64,000 nucleotides of DNA from Kuschelorhynchus macadamiae (taxonomy: Eukaryota > Arthropoda > Insecta > Coleoptera > Curculionidae). Below the pieces are notes generated by a model. That model was not told the origin of the DNA. It saw nothing but the letters and a program-made list of their open reading frames with translations, and did no database searches. This document shows positions 33,836 through 46,240 of the stretch, one piece after another. Position 1 is the stretch's first letter. Every line of letters begins with the position of its first letter. Location of the stretch: positions 1,073,501 to 1,137,500 of the forward strand of contig JAUTXW010001311.1 of assembly GCA_030620095.1 (NCBI GenBank). Reading direction: 5' to 3'. The translations under genes and the position numbers were made by a program.

Positions 33836-34165
33836 TCTTTTCTTTTCTTTTTGTTTTATTTTAATTTTTTGTTCCTCCCTGCGTGCACAAGGATCTAACT
33901 TAAACAGTGTATTGTTATTATGTATATATGTGTATTTGTAATACACACTTGAACTTATGTATAATTAATATTCTTTTGTGAGTTACTATTTAAAATTAAT
34001 ATGTGCCAATAATGTTCTAATTTTTATTAAATTTAGCTTTTTAGTGACTTAGTTAGGGTGGTTATATTAGAGCAGCTTTAGTTGGATACCGCCACCCACA
34101 TCGGATTTCTATTTTTGTAATTTACTTAGTAATATAAAGGCATTATTTATTTATATAATAATAAA

Positions 34166-34914
34166 TAATTTTCCCTACTTAGTCTTAAACTAACTAATTT
34201 TTTTTTACTTTTTTTGTCGCCCTTGAATTTCAAATTCCGACTTTATACATATTCATTTCTTCGCTCGAAGATCGATTATGCCGCATTTTAAAGTGTTATG
34301 GCCCTGCTCTTATTAGTTTGAGGAAATTAGTTTTTTTCTTAGTAACAAAAACTCATACCTGACAGTAAGTAGGCGGTACTTAATTAAATTAAATATCAAT
34401 TAAATAAAATTAAATATAAAATAAATATAAAATAAATTAAATATACTAATGATTTAAGCCTAAATAGAAATAAAATTTTAATATGTTTTAAAGATAGTGC
34501 AAAATATTTAACTTTACTAAAGTTTTAGAAAAAGCTTAATTTTAAACCTAAAAAAATGTTTTTTGTGAGAACCAAAATTATACTATATAATATACAGATA
34601 ACTAGACCACCGTAAACTAAATCAACAAGGGGTTTGTCGTCCTGACTTTCATCATTCACAGCTGACTAAACAATAATTGAACAACGATATGTCGTTTGCC
34701 ATCAAACTACACGAAAATTGAGATGAAAATTAAAATTAAATTTTGTGTGAAATATTCTTACCGAATCCTCCACATGCATGAATTAATACCGAAAATTATT
34801 TACTCGGTGACGAATTTTTTAACAAAATTTTCTCTTGTTTTCAACTCACCAAATTTGACTCATCTTTACGTTGTTCCGTCACTAGATTTTAAAACATTTG
34901 TTTTAGCAATTGCG
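34166..34914. other. No gene seen; low-complexity AT stretch
   Basis: 34381-34446 is a run of AATTAAAT/AAATATAA-type words. The rest shows no coding similarity. Confidence 0.5.
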
Positions 34915-35540
34915 TAGGTCTGTCTGTCGGTTCGCGGCATAGCTTATAAACGACTTACCTGATTGACTTCAACTTTTGGTCAAAGATTAAGGGTCATATG
35001 GGGATGATCTGGTAATATTTTAGTAAAAATCTAGAATGGTGAAACCAGATGACAGACTACTGAATCGTTAAAATAGTTATTACTAAAAAACTAATTAACC
35101 AATTTACCTAAAATTTTGCACAAAAATCAGAAGTTACATAGAAATTAATTTGTAGTATTTTGGTTTGAATCCAAGATAATAGGGAAAATGGCGACCTAAT
35201 AAATTATTTAAAACCTCAGCCTGAAAAAAACTATTTCAAATGACTGGAAATTTAAACGTGATATAGAGATAAACTGGTACGAATTCAACATGACGGAACA
35301 AAATGGGGGTGTGTGTGGATATAAAAACTACTTATTCAATTTGTTTTAAATTATATCCAAAAATCGACTGGTAGGAATCCAATGTGGTTGAAAAAAATGT
35401 TGCTCAATGGAAATATTCGAAAAAACATTATACTCGTATATTAATAAATGACCATGTACTTTACTATATTGGGTTACGGTTCACTATTTCTAATAAAAAG
35501 AAAGACTCAGAACGAGGAAATTTCCGGATAAAGGCTATTT
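34915..35540 (+). repeat. Dispersed repeat family copy (plus)
   Basis: GTCTGTCTGTCGGTTCGCGG, AGGGTCATATGGGGATGATC, GGTAATATTTTAGTAAAAAT and the end CGAGGAAATTTCCGGATAAA match the 12.97-15.47 kb copy. No coding capacity. Confidence 0.75.
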
Positions 35541-37439
35541 ACCGATTTTTTTGATATTTTAGCAGATTACGATTTTTTTATATTTTCTTCTTTACCAAAT
35601 TATCATAAGAACCCTGTCTAAAGGACGAATGAGCAGTATAATCTGCCACTCCCCCTTTAAAAATGCTTATGGCAATCTATTGCTGACCCTCGAAACAAAA
35701 ACGCTCAATTTACAGCTTAAGTATCTCAATAAAAGATACGTACTAAATCAAAAATATTCTACTCTTCCTGTATTTTGCAGAATCTCAAAAGCATTCTTTC
35801 GTATTTTATGGAAAAATAATATTCTAGCAATAATTTTGTCACATGAAAGATTTCTTAGTCTTGACATTTTAAAGCATTCCTTGCTTTACGATGAAGATAT
35901 TATATTTTTATGGCTTTCTTTCAGTTTTAAATCTTAAGGAAAATAAGATTTAAGAACTCTAAGAGCTTTGTTTACGAAATACTTAAATATCGAGTATTAA
36001 ATTATCCGTAATAATAATAATAATATGGTTTTTTTTACTTATTGCACTAGTTTGCTAAAAACATTTTTCTTCTCATAATATGAATATCTAACATGTCAGT
36101 GAATAATTTCTAATTAGAATTTTATGCTTTTATATCATTCCATCTTAGTAATTGTTTTTATTGTTCAAAAGGACATATGATAGTGCAGCACAAGGTATAT
36201 GCACGTCGTATATATTTCAGCCAGAAAAAAAATTTGCACAATCTTCTTATATTACTATATTCCAACCAAAATATATTATTTTTTAAACTTTTACAGTACA
36301 AAATAAAGGGGATGAATTGTTGAAAGTGAAATTTTATTAAGCCGAATTGCAGTTCTTACTTTCACTTTACCTGAAGCCTTTGGAATAATATATATAAACA
36401 CAAGGCCCAAATTGGGAAATTTTTCACTAATAAAAGGGATTCTTATTTTTCAGTATATAAACGAATATCTCTTTTTTCTACAGTTTATTGTGAATATTTC
36501 CTGAACTAGACGGATCGGTACTAACCGCCAGCTCTGAGGCATGATTGTTTAGACGCTATAATCCCGTTTCGTGCGTTCCAGTTTTGGGCGTCCAAGCATT
36601 TTATCTAAAATGCTCCTCGTTCGATCGTTAAGAAAAGTGTTTCGATTATCTTATTCTCATTTGATGCGTTTAAAGGTTTTGATGATTTATTTTGCTAATG
36701 TAATGGTTTTTGGTACAATGTACAGCCTATTATAAATATTTTATTACATAGGTGTATCAGTACCGGGTAGCACGAGTTTAGGCGTCAGAGCGCGGTTGCG
36801 CTAAGCCATTACCGTTAAAACTTTAACACTGAAGCTTCCTCTACTACAACGTTATCTACTCTTAGTAAAATTAGATTTTGTTTTAGATTGGGTTAGTTAG
36901 TTTAATTAAAACAGTTGAAATACGACAAATGCGACGCATACTGAATAAGTAAAATATAAGGTAAACTTTTCTAGTTGAATAATGAATAAAACAAAATACC
37001 TAATATATGTAATGTAAGTTTGCATAGAAGAGGAAATTTTCTACGGACGCACAAAATGGAAACGGGCAAAGTTCGTTCAGACCACAACACTATAGATAGA
37101 GGGTTTCTGTATATAAATTTGGGCCGTATTCCGTTTTCAAACCTGTTTAACTGGCAGCGGCAGCGGTTTCTGAAAAATCCTTTAAAAAGGGGACGTTCGT
37201 CAAATAATTGACAGCTCAGACATCGATTACCCGACTACCAACACAAAATTCTTCGGTCGTTCTGGTGACACTGTTGAGTTATTTTCGGGAATCGTATTCC
37301 TTAAATATAAATCGATTTTTCAGATAACCGGTGAATACGGAACACGAAACCGAAATCTGGTCCTCATTTCGTGTGGGTCCGGTTTGAATTTTTCTTTAAC
37401 GCTAAAAACCTTAATAAATTAGTTAATTTTGTTGAGTGT
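35541..37439. other. No gene seen
   Basis: Two open frames, 35629-35937 (102 aa) and 37020-37211 (63 aa), show no recognisable similarity. A worn relative of the GTTAGCACCAGGTTAG repeat lies near 36765. Confidence 0.4.
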
Positions 37440-37750
37440 ATTAAAACACCTCACTTAAAGAGAGAGTATATCAAATATGACTTGGCGCTTGCGTATGAGT
37501 GTGGCGCAACGGGGAGGAATTGGAGGGGGTTATTAAAAAAACAACGCTGTAAGATACAGTGCTCGTTAAAAGAGTACGTATTAATAAAGCGCTGTACTAA
37601 AATAGCGCTCAACAATATATCGTATAACAAAACAGAGCTGTAAGAAATGAGCGCCTGCATTAAGAGTGTATTGTAATATAATAGTGCCGCAACAAAACAG
37701 CGAAGGGCGAAATGGCACCGTAACATATTAGCGCTGGTGTAATATAGAGC
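37440..37750. repeat. Cryptic GCGCTGTAATAAAA-type repeat, left block
   Basis: Words such as ATAAAGCGCTGTACTAAAAT, AGCGCTCAAC, AGAGCTGTAAGAAATGAGCG and ATTAGCGCTGGTGTAATATA recur at about 20-25 bp. A second block with the same words, mainly inverted, lies at 42430-42660. Confidence 0.5.
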
Positions 37751-38012
37751 CTATCATAATAACTCTAAGATAAATTTAAGCTTAACAAAATCCTGTGTAA
37801 GGGCGATGGCTTATCAATTTAATCCGCACGCAAAATTCGCCTAAATAATAGTGGTGAAGTATTATTCATTTAAATAAAAATATGCAACAAGACCCCTTGG
37901 TTGGCATTCTAAAATCAAACTAATTGATGAGACCGGTACGACTAGATTGATCTATACCAGATTAGCACCAGGTTAGTTGTTAAAGCCACTATAAGAGCCA
38001 AATTCTTGATTA
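37751..38012. other. No gene seen
   Basis: Short non-coding interval between the cryptic repeat and the transposon end. It contains ATTAGCACCAGGTTAG at about 37962, a relative of the 1.7 kb tandem repeat. Confidence 0.45.
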
Positions 38013-40233
38013 CACTGGCCGACAAAAAAAAATTTTTTGTTGTGACACAAATCAGAATAGCATAATCTAATAGAATGGACTTATCCAAATACGAAAATGA
38101 CAAATAGAAAGTTGTAGCACATAGGCTTTTCTTGTTAGAGTTGTAGAACCATATCGAATGTTGCGATACCTAATATCTATAGAAAAAATGATTTCAGAAA
38201 ATTCGTAACCCTGTTTATTGACTATGTTTACAGTTTTCGCTTATTAAACATTCCATACATCTAAGAGAAAAGCAAACGAGAAAAATATTAACTTAAAACA
38301 CTAATTAAACTTTTTTTTCCGTTTATGATGTGTCCCATCTTCTCTCTTCAAAAACCAACAGTAGTCACCCATCATGGCTGGATCCCATCGTTCTTGGTAC
38401 CGAATTTCCAATATTCTGATATCTTGGTGAAACCTTTCACCCTGCTCATCACTAACAGCTCTTAAATTTTTGGGAAAAAATGATAGATGGGAATGGAGGA
38501 AGTGAATTTTTAATGACATTCTGGCACCAAGCGCTTTATAGGCATCTAAGAGTTCATTAACTAATTGTTCATAACTTTCATCCATATTGTTGCCTAAAAA
38601 TCCTCTTATTATATCAACAAATTAATTCCATGATCTGAGTTCCTGCCTGGTAAGGTTTTCTGTAAAATTGACATCGTCCAGCAATTTTCTGATTTGTGGC
38701 CCAATAAAAATGCCTTCTTTTAATTTGGCATCACTTAACTGGGGAAAGACTTGTCTTAGGTATTTAAGTCCATCACCATCTTTATTCAAAGCCTTCACAA
38801 AGTTTTTGATCAGCCCAAGTTTAATGTGAAGAGGAGGCAAAAGGACATTTTTGGGATCAACAAGAGGTATAAATTTAACATTTTGAGATCCCGGTTGAAA
38901 TTCGCTTCTTTCTGGACAAATTTTTGTTACATAATGCTGATTTATTGCACGACTGTCCCATAAACAAAGAAAACAACAATATTTTGTAAATCCCCCCTGA
39001 AGTCCCACTTAAATCGCTATAACTTTTAAGTCCCCATATATCTGTCATTTAGACCTATTGTAGTTTATTTTATCTAAAATCGTGCGTATATTTTCATAAA
39101 TTTCTTTCATTGCAACTGAATGGACAACTGGTATAGAGGGTTTTAAATTTCCATTATGCAATAACACAGCTTTTAAACTATATTTAGCGCCACTCACGGG
39201 GAGAATGTTCAAAATCAAGTTCCTGCATTTAACTATCTATATCAGTACACGCGAATAACGAATTTTCCGTACTGTAGAATTCAGAAAACATAGCATTTCT
39301 TTTTCTGAAATTCGTAATTTTTGTTTCTTTGGCCAATAGGTTCCATTCCTTAAGACGGGAACCCAGTAGTTCTGACTGTTGCTTGGATGACCCCAACTCA
39401 CGTACTAAATCATTTAATTCACTTTGAACAATCAAATGTGGCTCGCCGGAACTGAGCTGCCTGATGATGCGTTATCTCCATTATCTCCCCAACCAATAGC
39501 TTGCCAATTTAAAGGCGCAATCGGCACTGGCAAATTTGCATTATGAGGAACAAGTCGTATGGCAGATTGCAAATTTGGATATTCTATATTGTGCTTTCCC
39601 TTTTTGGAATAACCTTTAGTCTTTGTCAGGCAAAAATAACAATCGTCAGAATGATTGGTGGGTTCTCGCCATTGAAACTGCAAAAGGCATACTTTTTCTC
39701 TTTCCCTTCATCCACTGCACCAATGATACACTACAACTAACACAGCTCACATGGGGAGCCCACCGCTTATTTTGATCCCCAATTAACACACCAAAATGTT
39801 TAAAGTAGGCTTATTTTATATTTTCGGAAAATGGCCTGGCTTGTGATTTCACCAGAAATTCTCCACAAATTTGTCAGGAGAAGTTTTACAACTTCGGCGC
39901 GTTTGACTCGACATTTTCGTCTTCACATACACTTGCTTATCGGTACACAGAGAACCGCTCAATTTGAAACTCAACAGAAGAGTGATGTTTAACGTTTATT
40001 TTATGTCTAATGTTGTAAACAACCTAGTCTAGGTAATTTTTCCGTTGTAAAATGGACCCATTTTAGCCGCCCCACAATAAAATTGTTTACCTGCCAATAT
40101 AAAAGGTTCTAACTAGGCTATTAAAAAATGGCACGTTTTAGGGCTTTCCGAATATTTTTTTTATTATTGGGAGGTTATTTCCATTGTGAAAATAATGAGC
40201 TGGCCTGTGTTAGAAAAATCTTGTCGGCCAGTG
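38013..40233 (-). mobile_element. DNA transposon with CACTGGCCGACAA ends, copy 2 of the uncharacterised protein family
   Basis: The inverted ends CACTGGCCGACAA (38013) and TTGTCGGCCAGTG (40221-40233) are perfect over 13 bp. TTA lies outside both (38010-38012 and 40234-40236). A CACTG start with a 3-bp duplication is reminiscent of the CACTA/CMC group, and TTA also fits PIF/Harbinger; neither is established. The single minus-strand gene is described at 38301-39914. Confidence 0.8.
38301..39914 (-). pseudogene. Uncharacterised transposon protein, FCCFLCLW / HSHLxFFPxNL family, copy 2
   Basis: Starts MSSQTRRSCKTSPDKF, chosen because the cysteine-rich block follows in frame. Order of blocks: DQNKRWAPHVSCVSC, QWREPTNHSDDCYFC, DLVRELGSSKQQSELLGSRL, GLQGGFTKYCCFLCLWDSRA, FIPLVDPKNVLLPPLHIKLG, LIKNFVKALNKDGDGLKYL, KEGIFIGPQIRKL, SLKIHFLHSHLSFFPKNL, AVSDEQGERFHQDIRILEIR and MMGDYCWFLKR. 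Three paired-cysteine motifs suggest zinc binding. No DDE triad can be assigned by eye. Frameshifts near 38620, 39010-39230, 39435 and 39690, plus a stop near 39812. The tail holds a basic HHKRKKK stretch. Confidence 0.82.
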
Positions 40234-40384
40234 TTATTATACATTATACAAATAAAACAATATTTGTGTTATGATTTAAAGATGTGTGTAAAAAGTAACC
40301 TGGGGGTAACCAGAAAAAAATTGCTGTAAAAAAACTGTATCAATTAATTTGTTTGCCAAGTGGTTAAGTAGCTCTATTAGTCTT

Positions 40385-42400
40385 CCGTTTCCGCTCCTCT
40401 GGGTTCCTCTGACCATGGCCTAATTACTGTTTTCTGCCCCATACAAAGTTGTAGAATCAATGCCATTTCATACTATTTGCCAATATAATTACGTTGACTA
40501 GGATGGATTCCCTTCCTTTGGCATGATGTTTGTTTCTCTACCAGCGATCCTTCAGAAATGAAATCTCGGAAGTACTCCAATTAGCTATAGAAAACTTTAT
40601 ACAACATTCTATTAAGACTTCAAAAATAAACCTTGGTTTTCAAAATCCAGCGATAATGCCGGACTCGAGAAAATCCGTACTCATAACAATTTTCTTAAAA
40701 CCCTACGTCAGAAAATCTACAGGCACGAAATCATTACAATCACATAATTCCCGCCAAAAATTCCTTCAATACACGGATAACTCTGCATGAGTTCTTTTTC
40801 TCCACTAACTTCTGGTAATGAAATCGTCTCCACGTCTACATCAAAAGCTGAGTGTTTGCAAAATAATTCACCGCAATTCTGCTCTAATCTCTCCTCTTCA
40901 CTCCCTGTTCCATTAGTATCAGCTTTGCCCAATATTATGCACGAAATTACCTAAAAGCTTAGAAAGATACGACGTATTCTCAAAACATTTAATACAAAAA
41001 CGTCCTCCAGCCTTTATGGTTTTCCGGCCATAGCCCCAAAAAATGTGCGCTTTTAACCTGGCCTCTATCCTCACTAAGTTATTCCAAATGTCCTATGACA
41101 CGCACATTTTTTCTAAAAGCTAGAAAGCTGCTCGTCTTCAGCCTGTTTCCAAAAAGAAATCCAGAGCTCTTCCCTCTACCTATACACTCATATCCCTCCT
41201 CCCAATTATGAGTAAGGCTATGGAGAAGTATATCTATAATGATCATTTAAATTGCTTTGAAAGGTATAACTTATACACGAAGTGCTATGCGGATTCCGCC
41301 ACCAAAGATTCATAGCGGATTTTACCTTCGTAACTCATAACTAGAATAAGGCCATCGAATTCCATAGAGAAGCCGAAATTACTGCCCTCGATATATCCAA
41401 AGCATTTAAACAAGTCTGGCATGACGCACTTCTTAACAAACTTTCTGCCTATGGTCTTCTTCCAAAACTTTGTACTTGGATTGACAAGTCTTTCTTTGAC
41501 GGCCATTCATCAAACTGTTACCAAATTCACGCAAACGTTCTACAGGGTTCAGATTTGATACCTACCCTATTTCTCCTGCACATCAATGACCGGCTTTCTT
41601 CTACGAGCAATCCTATTCACAGTTATGTTGACGTTAGCACATTCCACTCCAATATACAATTCCCTAAACCTGTCTGTAAGACTGAAATTGATGATATGGG
41701 TAGAGTAATAACTTGATCCCTAACCGAAAACCTTACTAAAGTCGTAGAAGGGGAGCAAAGAACCTTGTCTAGCTTAACACCACCAAGACAAATTCTTGTC
41801 TACTATCTCATAAATTATCTCCCAGTGTCCACACCATTCAAATAAATAATCAAATGCTTGAAGCCACCTAGTCAGTATCACTTTTCAGAAAGATCTTCGC
41901 TGGCATGATCACATCACCTCAATTTACAAATCGGCCGCGAAGAAATTGGGTTTTCTTTTCCGGGCTAAAAAATACTTTTCTTCTGCCCATTTGTTTACAC
42001 TTTACTCTTAGAATATCAGACACTGCCTTGAGTACTGCTCGCTCGCACATATAGGGAGCCTTCAATCCTTATAATCCTTGACTCTGTCTTACAGATACTA
42101 CCACGGATTCTGTTCTGTTGAAATACCATCCATTATGCCGTGCTTAGTCACTTCTGCCAGGGAGACACGAGCTTCGACCCACATGCATCCCTTTACCGTC
42201 CAGCAAAGACCAAAGACCTCCCACTTTGTTCGCTCCTTTCTCCCCAGAGTGTCCTGATTACGGAATTTGTTACCAGTAAATGTCTTCTTCTCCTAATCTG
42301 ATAGTCTTTAAATTCCTCAACAATTTACTTTCCCTATCTTTATTTAAAGCAACCACGGTACCAAGTACTTAGGTCTTTGGCTTTCGTGGCCTGCTCACTG
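40385..42400 (+). pseudogene. Non-LTR retrotransposon (jockey-like), 5'-truncated; same family as 25-28 kb
   Basis: Starts within the endonuclease at VSAPLGSSDHGLIT (the SDH motif). The RT region follows: ASILTKLFQMSYDT, HISLLPIMSKAMEKYI, FHREAEITALDISKAF (palm Asp) and AGSDLIPTLFLLHINDR, then HSYVDVSTFHS in place of HSYADDxT, so the catalytic YADD reads YVDV. Later blocks match the first copy up to TTVPST* at about 42371. The 3' UTR runs into the cryptic repeat. Frequent frameshifts. It lies 150 bp after the CACTGG transposon. Confidence 0.78.
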
Positions 42401-42429
42401 CAACACTTGACTTATACATACGAAATGTT

Positions 42430-42660
42430 AGTTTAATTTTTTTGCTATGTAACAAAAGCGCCAATGGCTCTGTAATAAAACTGCATTGAATTATTGAGCG
42501 CGCGTCTTTGAAGAAACTGCGCTTTTTTCTTACAGCGTCGTTTTTTTACACGCCCCTTTATTACGAGACATATTCATACACAGCTTTTTATTACCACTGT
42601 CTTAATGAACGCTCATTTATACAGCGCTATTTTATTATAGAGCCAATTGGAGATTGATCC
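42430..42660. repeat. Cryptic GCGCTGTAATAAAA-type repeat, right block
   Basis: CTCTGTAATAAAACTGC, then inverted forms TTACAGCGTCG, CAGCTTTTTATTACC and ACAGCGCTATTTTATTATAG. It shares its vocabulary with 37440-37750. Confidence 0.5.
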
Positions 42661-44284
42661 CCTCTCCGCCAAAATCTAATACAATTTTATATCGATAAGA
42701 ATAAGCTTCAGTTTTCCTAACCCAACCCCCTCCCCTACTCCTGCACAGCAAAAAATAATAGGTATATAATATAGTTCAAAGTAGAGATGAACCCAAATAG
42801 TTGGGAGAGGCCTGTGTCCAGAAGTGAACTGCCGAGTGCTGAGAACAAATAATAAGATAGTAAATATTTGTATAAGTCACTGATTAATAAATTAAAAAAG
42901 GTTAATATAATTCTTTTTATTTTGTCAATTTGTTGCTAATGTTAAACAATAATTAAAAATCTACCAACTTATCCTTCTAGAATATTTATTATATTTTATC
43001 TTATTAAGTTTTTCTATTAGATGCAAAAGTCCAATTTTTAACTTTTTTAATATATGTTAGCAAAATGGTAGGCGGCAAAACAATTCAAGCGGGCGGGTGG
43101 CAACTAATCTAGCAACGTCCTTGAAACTATAATAACAAATGTTGAAAACTATAATAACAAATGTTTGTTTCAGGCGATTATATCAAAATCAAGAAAATAC
43201 AATTCTCTTATTTATAAACATGAATTAAAATATAGTTTCTTTCGAAGTAATGGGTTTTTAAGAACCATAAAGAAAATAAACGTAATGGTCGAGGTACTTA
43301 AACTAAAATAACAAAAGCATAAAAGAGTAATTTAAATGCCCTTAGACTAAAGAAAATCGCATAATGCAGTTTTATAACTTTATTTATTTATTATTACTAC
43401 AAACTAAAAAAATAGCCGGTCATTTAGATGAAGCTTGTATATTATTTATTTGTTACAATTGCTTTATTACTCTATGTACAGGGGTAACCTGTATATATGT
43501 GTATATATCGGGCCACTATAAATACTTAAATAAAATTTCCTTAATCTAAAAATACGTGTGCATTGCAAATATACAGCGTGTTAAGGGTTTGACTACAAAT
43601 ATTTTAATTCACGACAGTATAACTCATTTTGATTAAAAAGTTAACGTTGCGCCTATATTTGCCAATTTTGAGAAAAAAGGCCTTAAAGTTATATTTTGTT
43701 TTATTAATTTTCAAGCAGAGCATTATGGCTTTTATTCATTTTATTTCGTAAAAGAAATTAATTATACCATTTTTACATGTCTACAGTATTTTTCTTAGTA
43801 AAATATCTCAACAATCTAAATTAAGAGAATAAGAAACATATTACTTATTTATAGAGAATGTAGACAAAATGCCCATTTGGCACCCCGAAGATATCGAGAA
43901 AAGTATGGTTCATATGGTATCTTTCCCGGCGTTAGAATGACAGAAATGTGTGTTTGTTTTCCCAAAAGTGTGTCATAATAAAGGTGGACCTCGAAGCTAA
44001 ATAGCACCTGAAAACGAGAAACATAGTTTAGCTCTAGTGAAGTAAAACGCTGGTATGATATTGGATTTAACATTTACTTTAAAAACAATTACTACAAAAT
44101 CAATAGTGTATTTCTTCAGGTAAAAAGTACATATCGAAACATTGGAGAAAAAGTCGGAAAGTCAAAATATGTAAAAAAGAAAACTTAAATACATAGATAT
44201 ACTTATAAACTAGACAATACAAAATAAGATATACTTACGTAAATTCCTAGACATCGTAACAGCATATTTCTAACAGCACATTTC
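42661..44284. other. No gene seen
   Basis: Non-coding. A 24-bp exact tandem duplication (GAAACTATAATAACAAATGT core) lies at about 43120-43165. Open frames here show no recognisable similarity. Confidence 0.45.
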
Positions 44285-46240
44285 TTAAGCATTTTTAAAA
44301 ATATTTATGTTGGCAGCATCTCTAATTTCTTTGTTCAGTTTATTAAATAGTGTACATCCCGCAAAGTAAATATATTTTTGATACATATTAGATCGGTTAT
44401 TTTCAGGTAACAGAAGCACCTTCGATCTCGTGGCGTAACTATGAGATGATATTACTTCTTGAAACAAACGTTTGTTACGGTATACAAACTTTACATATAT
44501 AAATGACAGCAACAGTCAAAACCCTTAAATTTTTAAAAGCATCGCGGCATGATTCGCGGAACTTTAGGCCGGCAATCAGACGTATTGCATACTTTTGTAA
44601 AATAAAAATCGTTTTAATATGAGAACTCGTACCCCAATTTAGTATACCATACCTAATTCGAGAGTGTATATTAGCATAATAAAGAGTTAGAAGCACATCT
44701 TTTCTGTAGTGCCAGGACATAAAGTTTAGTGCATATCAGCCACTGCGCAGTTTAGATGAAAGTTCGTCAACATGAAACACTGATTTAAATTTTCATCAAA
44801 AGTGACACCCAACAGTTTGGTTTTCTCTGCAAGAGTTAATGGATTCTCCGAATCCATTGATTTTTAGATCTCATCGAAAAATGTATGTTTGTAGTTTTAT
44901 TTTTATTTATCTTTAGTTTGTTTTTGAAAGAAAATCATCACCAACAACTAAAACATTGGTTTCAACAGCCTATGTAGCTACAGAAATGTTATCCGATATT
45001 TTAATAACATAGCTGATCAGGTCATTAGCGAAAATCAAAAAAAAGGAAGGTCCAAATATGGAACACTGAGCAATCCCTGATTCAACAATTTTAGACCACT
45101 ATGAGTACCATTTACTCGTCCGATGTGCTTTCTGTCAGACAAGTAGGATCTTAGAAGATCTAGAAGTTTGCCCCTTACACCATATCTAAACAGTTTTAAA
45201 AGCAACAACTTATCTACTACATCAAAAGCACGCGAAAAGTCAATAAACATACCCAATACCAATAATCTCCTATCTAGGGACTCAACTATGGTATGGCGAA
45301 ACTGGCACAGTGCTGTTTCGGTATTTTTATTTATAGTAAAACCATGCTGGTATGATGGCAATTGATTATTACTTCAAAAAAATGAAACCATCCTATCCTT
45401 AATTACCATTTCGAAAATTTTGGATACGCTAAATAACATACTTATGCCACGATAATTCCCAACATTATTATGGTCCCTTTTTTTATGTAAAGGTATAACA
45501 GTGGCTAGTTTTAAACTATGAGGAAAAAAATTCTTATCAATCGATAAATTGATTAAATGCGCTAATATATCGGCTAAAAAAAATTTACAATTTTTCAGAA
45601 TATTGTTTGAAATACTGTCATAGCCGCAGGTATTAGAATTCTTAAGTCTGTTAATGATAACTATAATATAATTGCCATAAACAAGTTTCATGAAGAAAGT
45701 TTTGCGAAAAAAGGTATATTTTCATCAAGAAATTCAAAATCTACCCCAAGTAAAGCGAATTGTGTATTGAACATGTTCACGAATTCTTCATTAGAAAGCT
45801 GATTTCCGTTTAGGACGATCTTAATATTATTCTTTTTATGTGTTTGTTGATTTTTTATGCATTGCCACATTGTTTTTGACTTATTTTCCGCGTTTAGGAT
45901 TTCAAGATTGTTTTTATTAAGACTGAGATATGTTCTGTCAAATCTTGCTAAGTTAGTGAATAACGTCACTCTTTCTTTAAGCCTATTTAACTCGGATTAA
46001 GTTGAATTTTCTTAAATGGTATTATTGCTATGATCTTTTTTTAAGGGAAAAGACAAATCAAAGTAGTAAGGCAGAATTTTTGCAAAAACATTAAATGCAT
46101 CATTTGGACATTAGGCAGGAATAACTTCAGAGAAATCCTCTTTACTAATAAAATTCAAAAAAGTGGCCATGTATGCTATGTTAAAACTCCTGCGCACGCA
46201 ACATACGTCATTGGAAATATTCACATTAGTCAACGTATTC
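44285..46240 (-). pseudogene. Non-LTR retrotransposon reverse transcriptase, minus strand, catalytic site lost
   Basis: Minus-strand blocks: DAFNVFAKILPYYFDLSFPL, RLKERVTLFTNLARFDRTYL, SNTCGYDSISNNILK, ATVIPLHKKRDHNNVGNYRG, HGFTINKNTETAL, GMFIDFSRAFDVVDKLLL (palm Asp), then a frameshift to GPSFFLIFANDLISY. The YADDT site, + strand 44961-44975, reads stop-A-V-E-T, so both aspartates are gone. The C-terminal part follows: MSWHYRKDVLLTLYYANIHS, LQKYAIRLIAGL, FAGCTLFNKLNKEIRDA. The endonuclease is missing. Jockey or CR1 group; the clade is not settled. Five or more frameshifts. Confidence 0.82.

Larger units (their letters stand above)
29700..34165 (+). mobile_element. CR1-like non-LTR retrotransposon, near full length
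   Basis: ORF1 remnant, ORF2 (endonuclease plus reverse transcriptase) and a 3' end with AATATAAAGGCATTATTT and short TTAT-type repeats follow in order, as in CR1/L2-type elements. The 5' limit is approximate. Both ORFs are frameshifted and the endonuclease has an internal deletion. No insertion interrupts it, so it may be younger than the nested elements around it. Confidence 0.85.

Noticed and set aside
35629..35937. 102-codon plus-strand open frame
   Set aside because: No motif or family resemblance, and its composition follows the AT-rich background.
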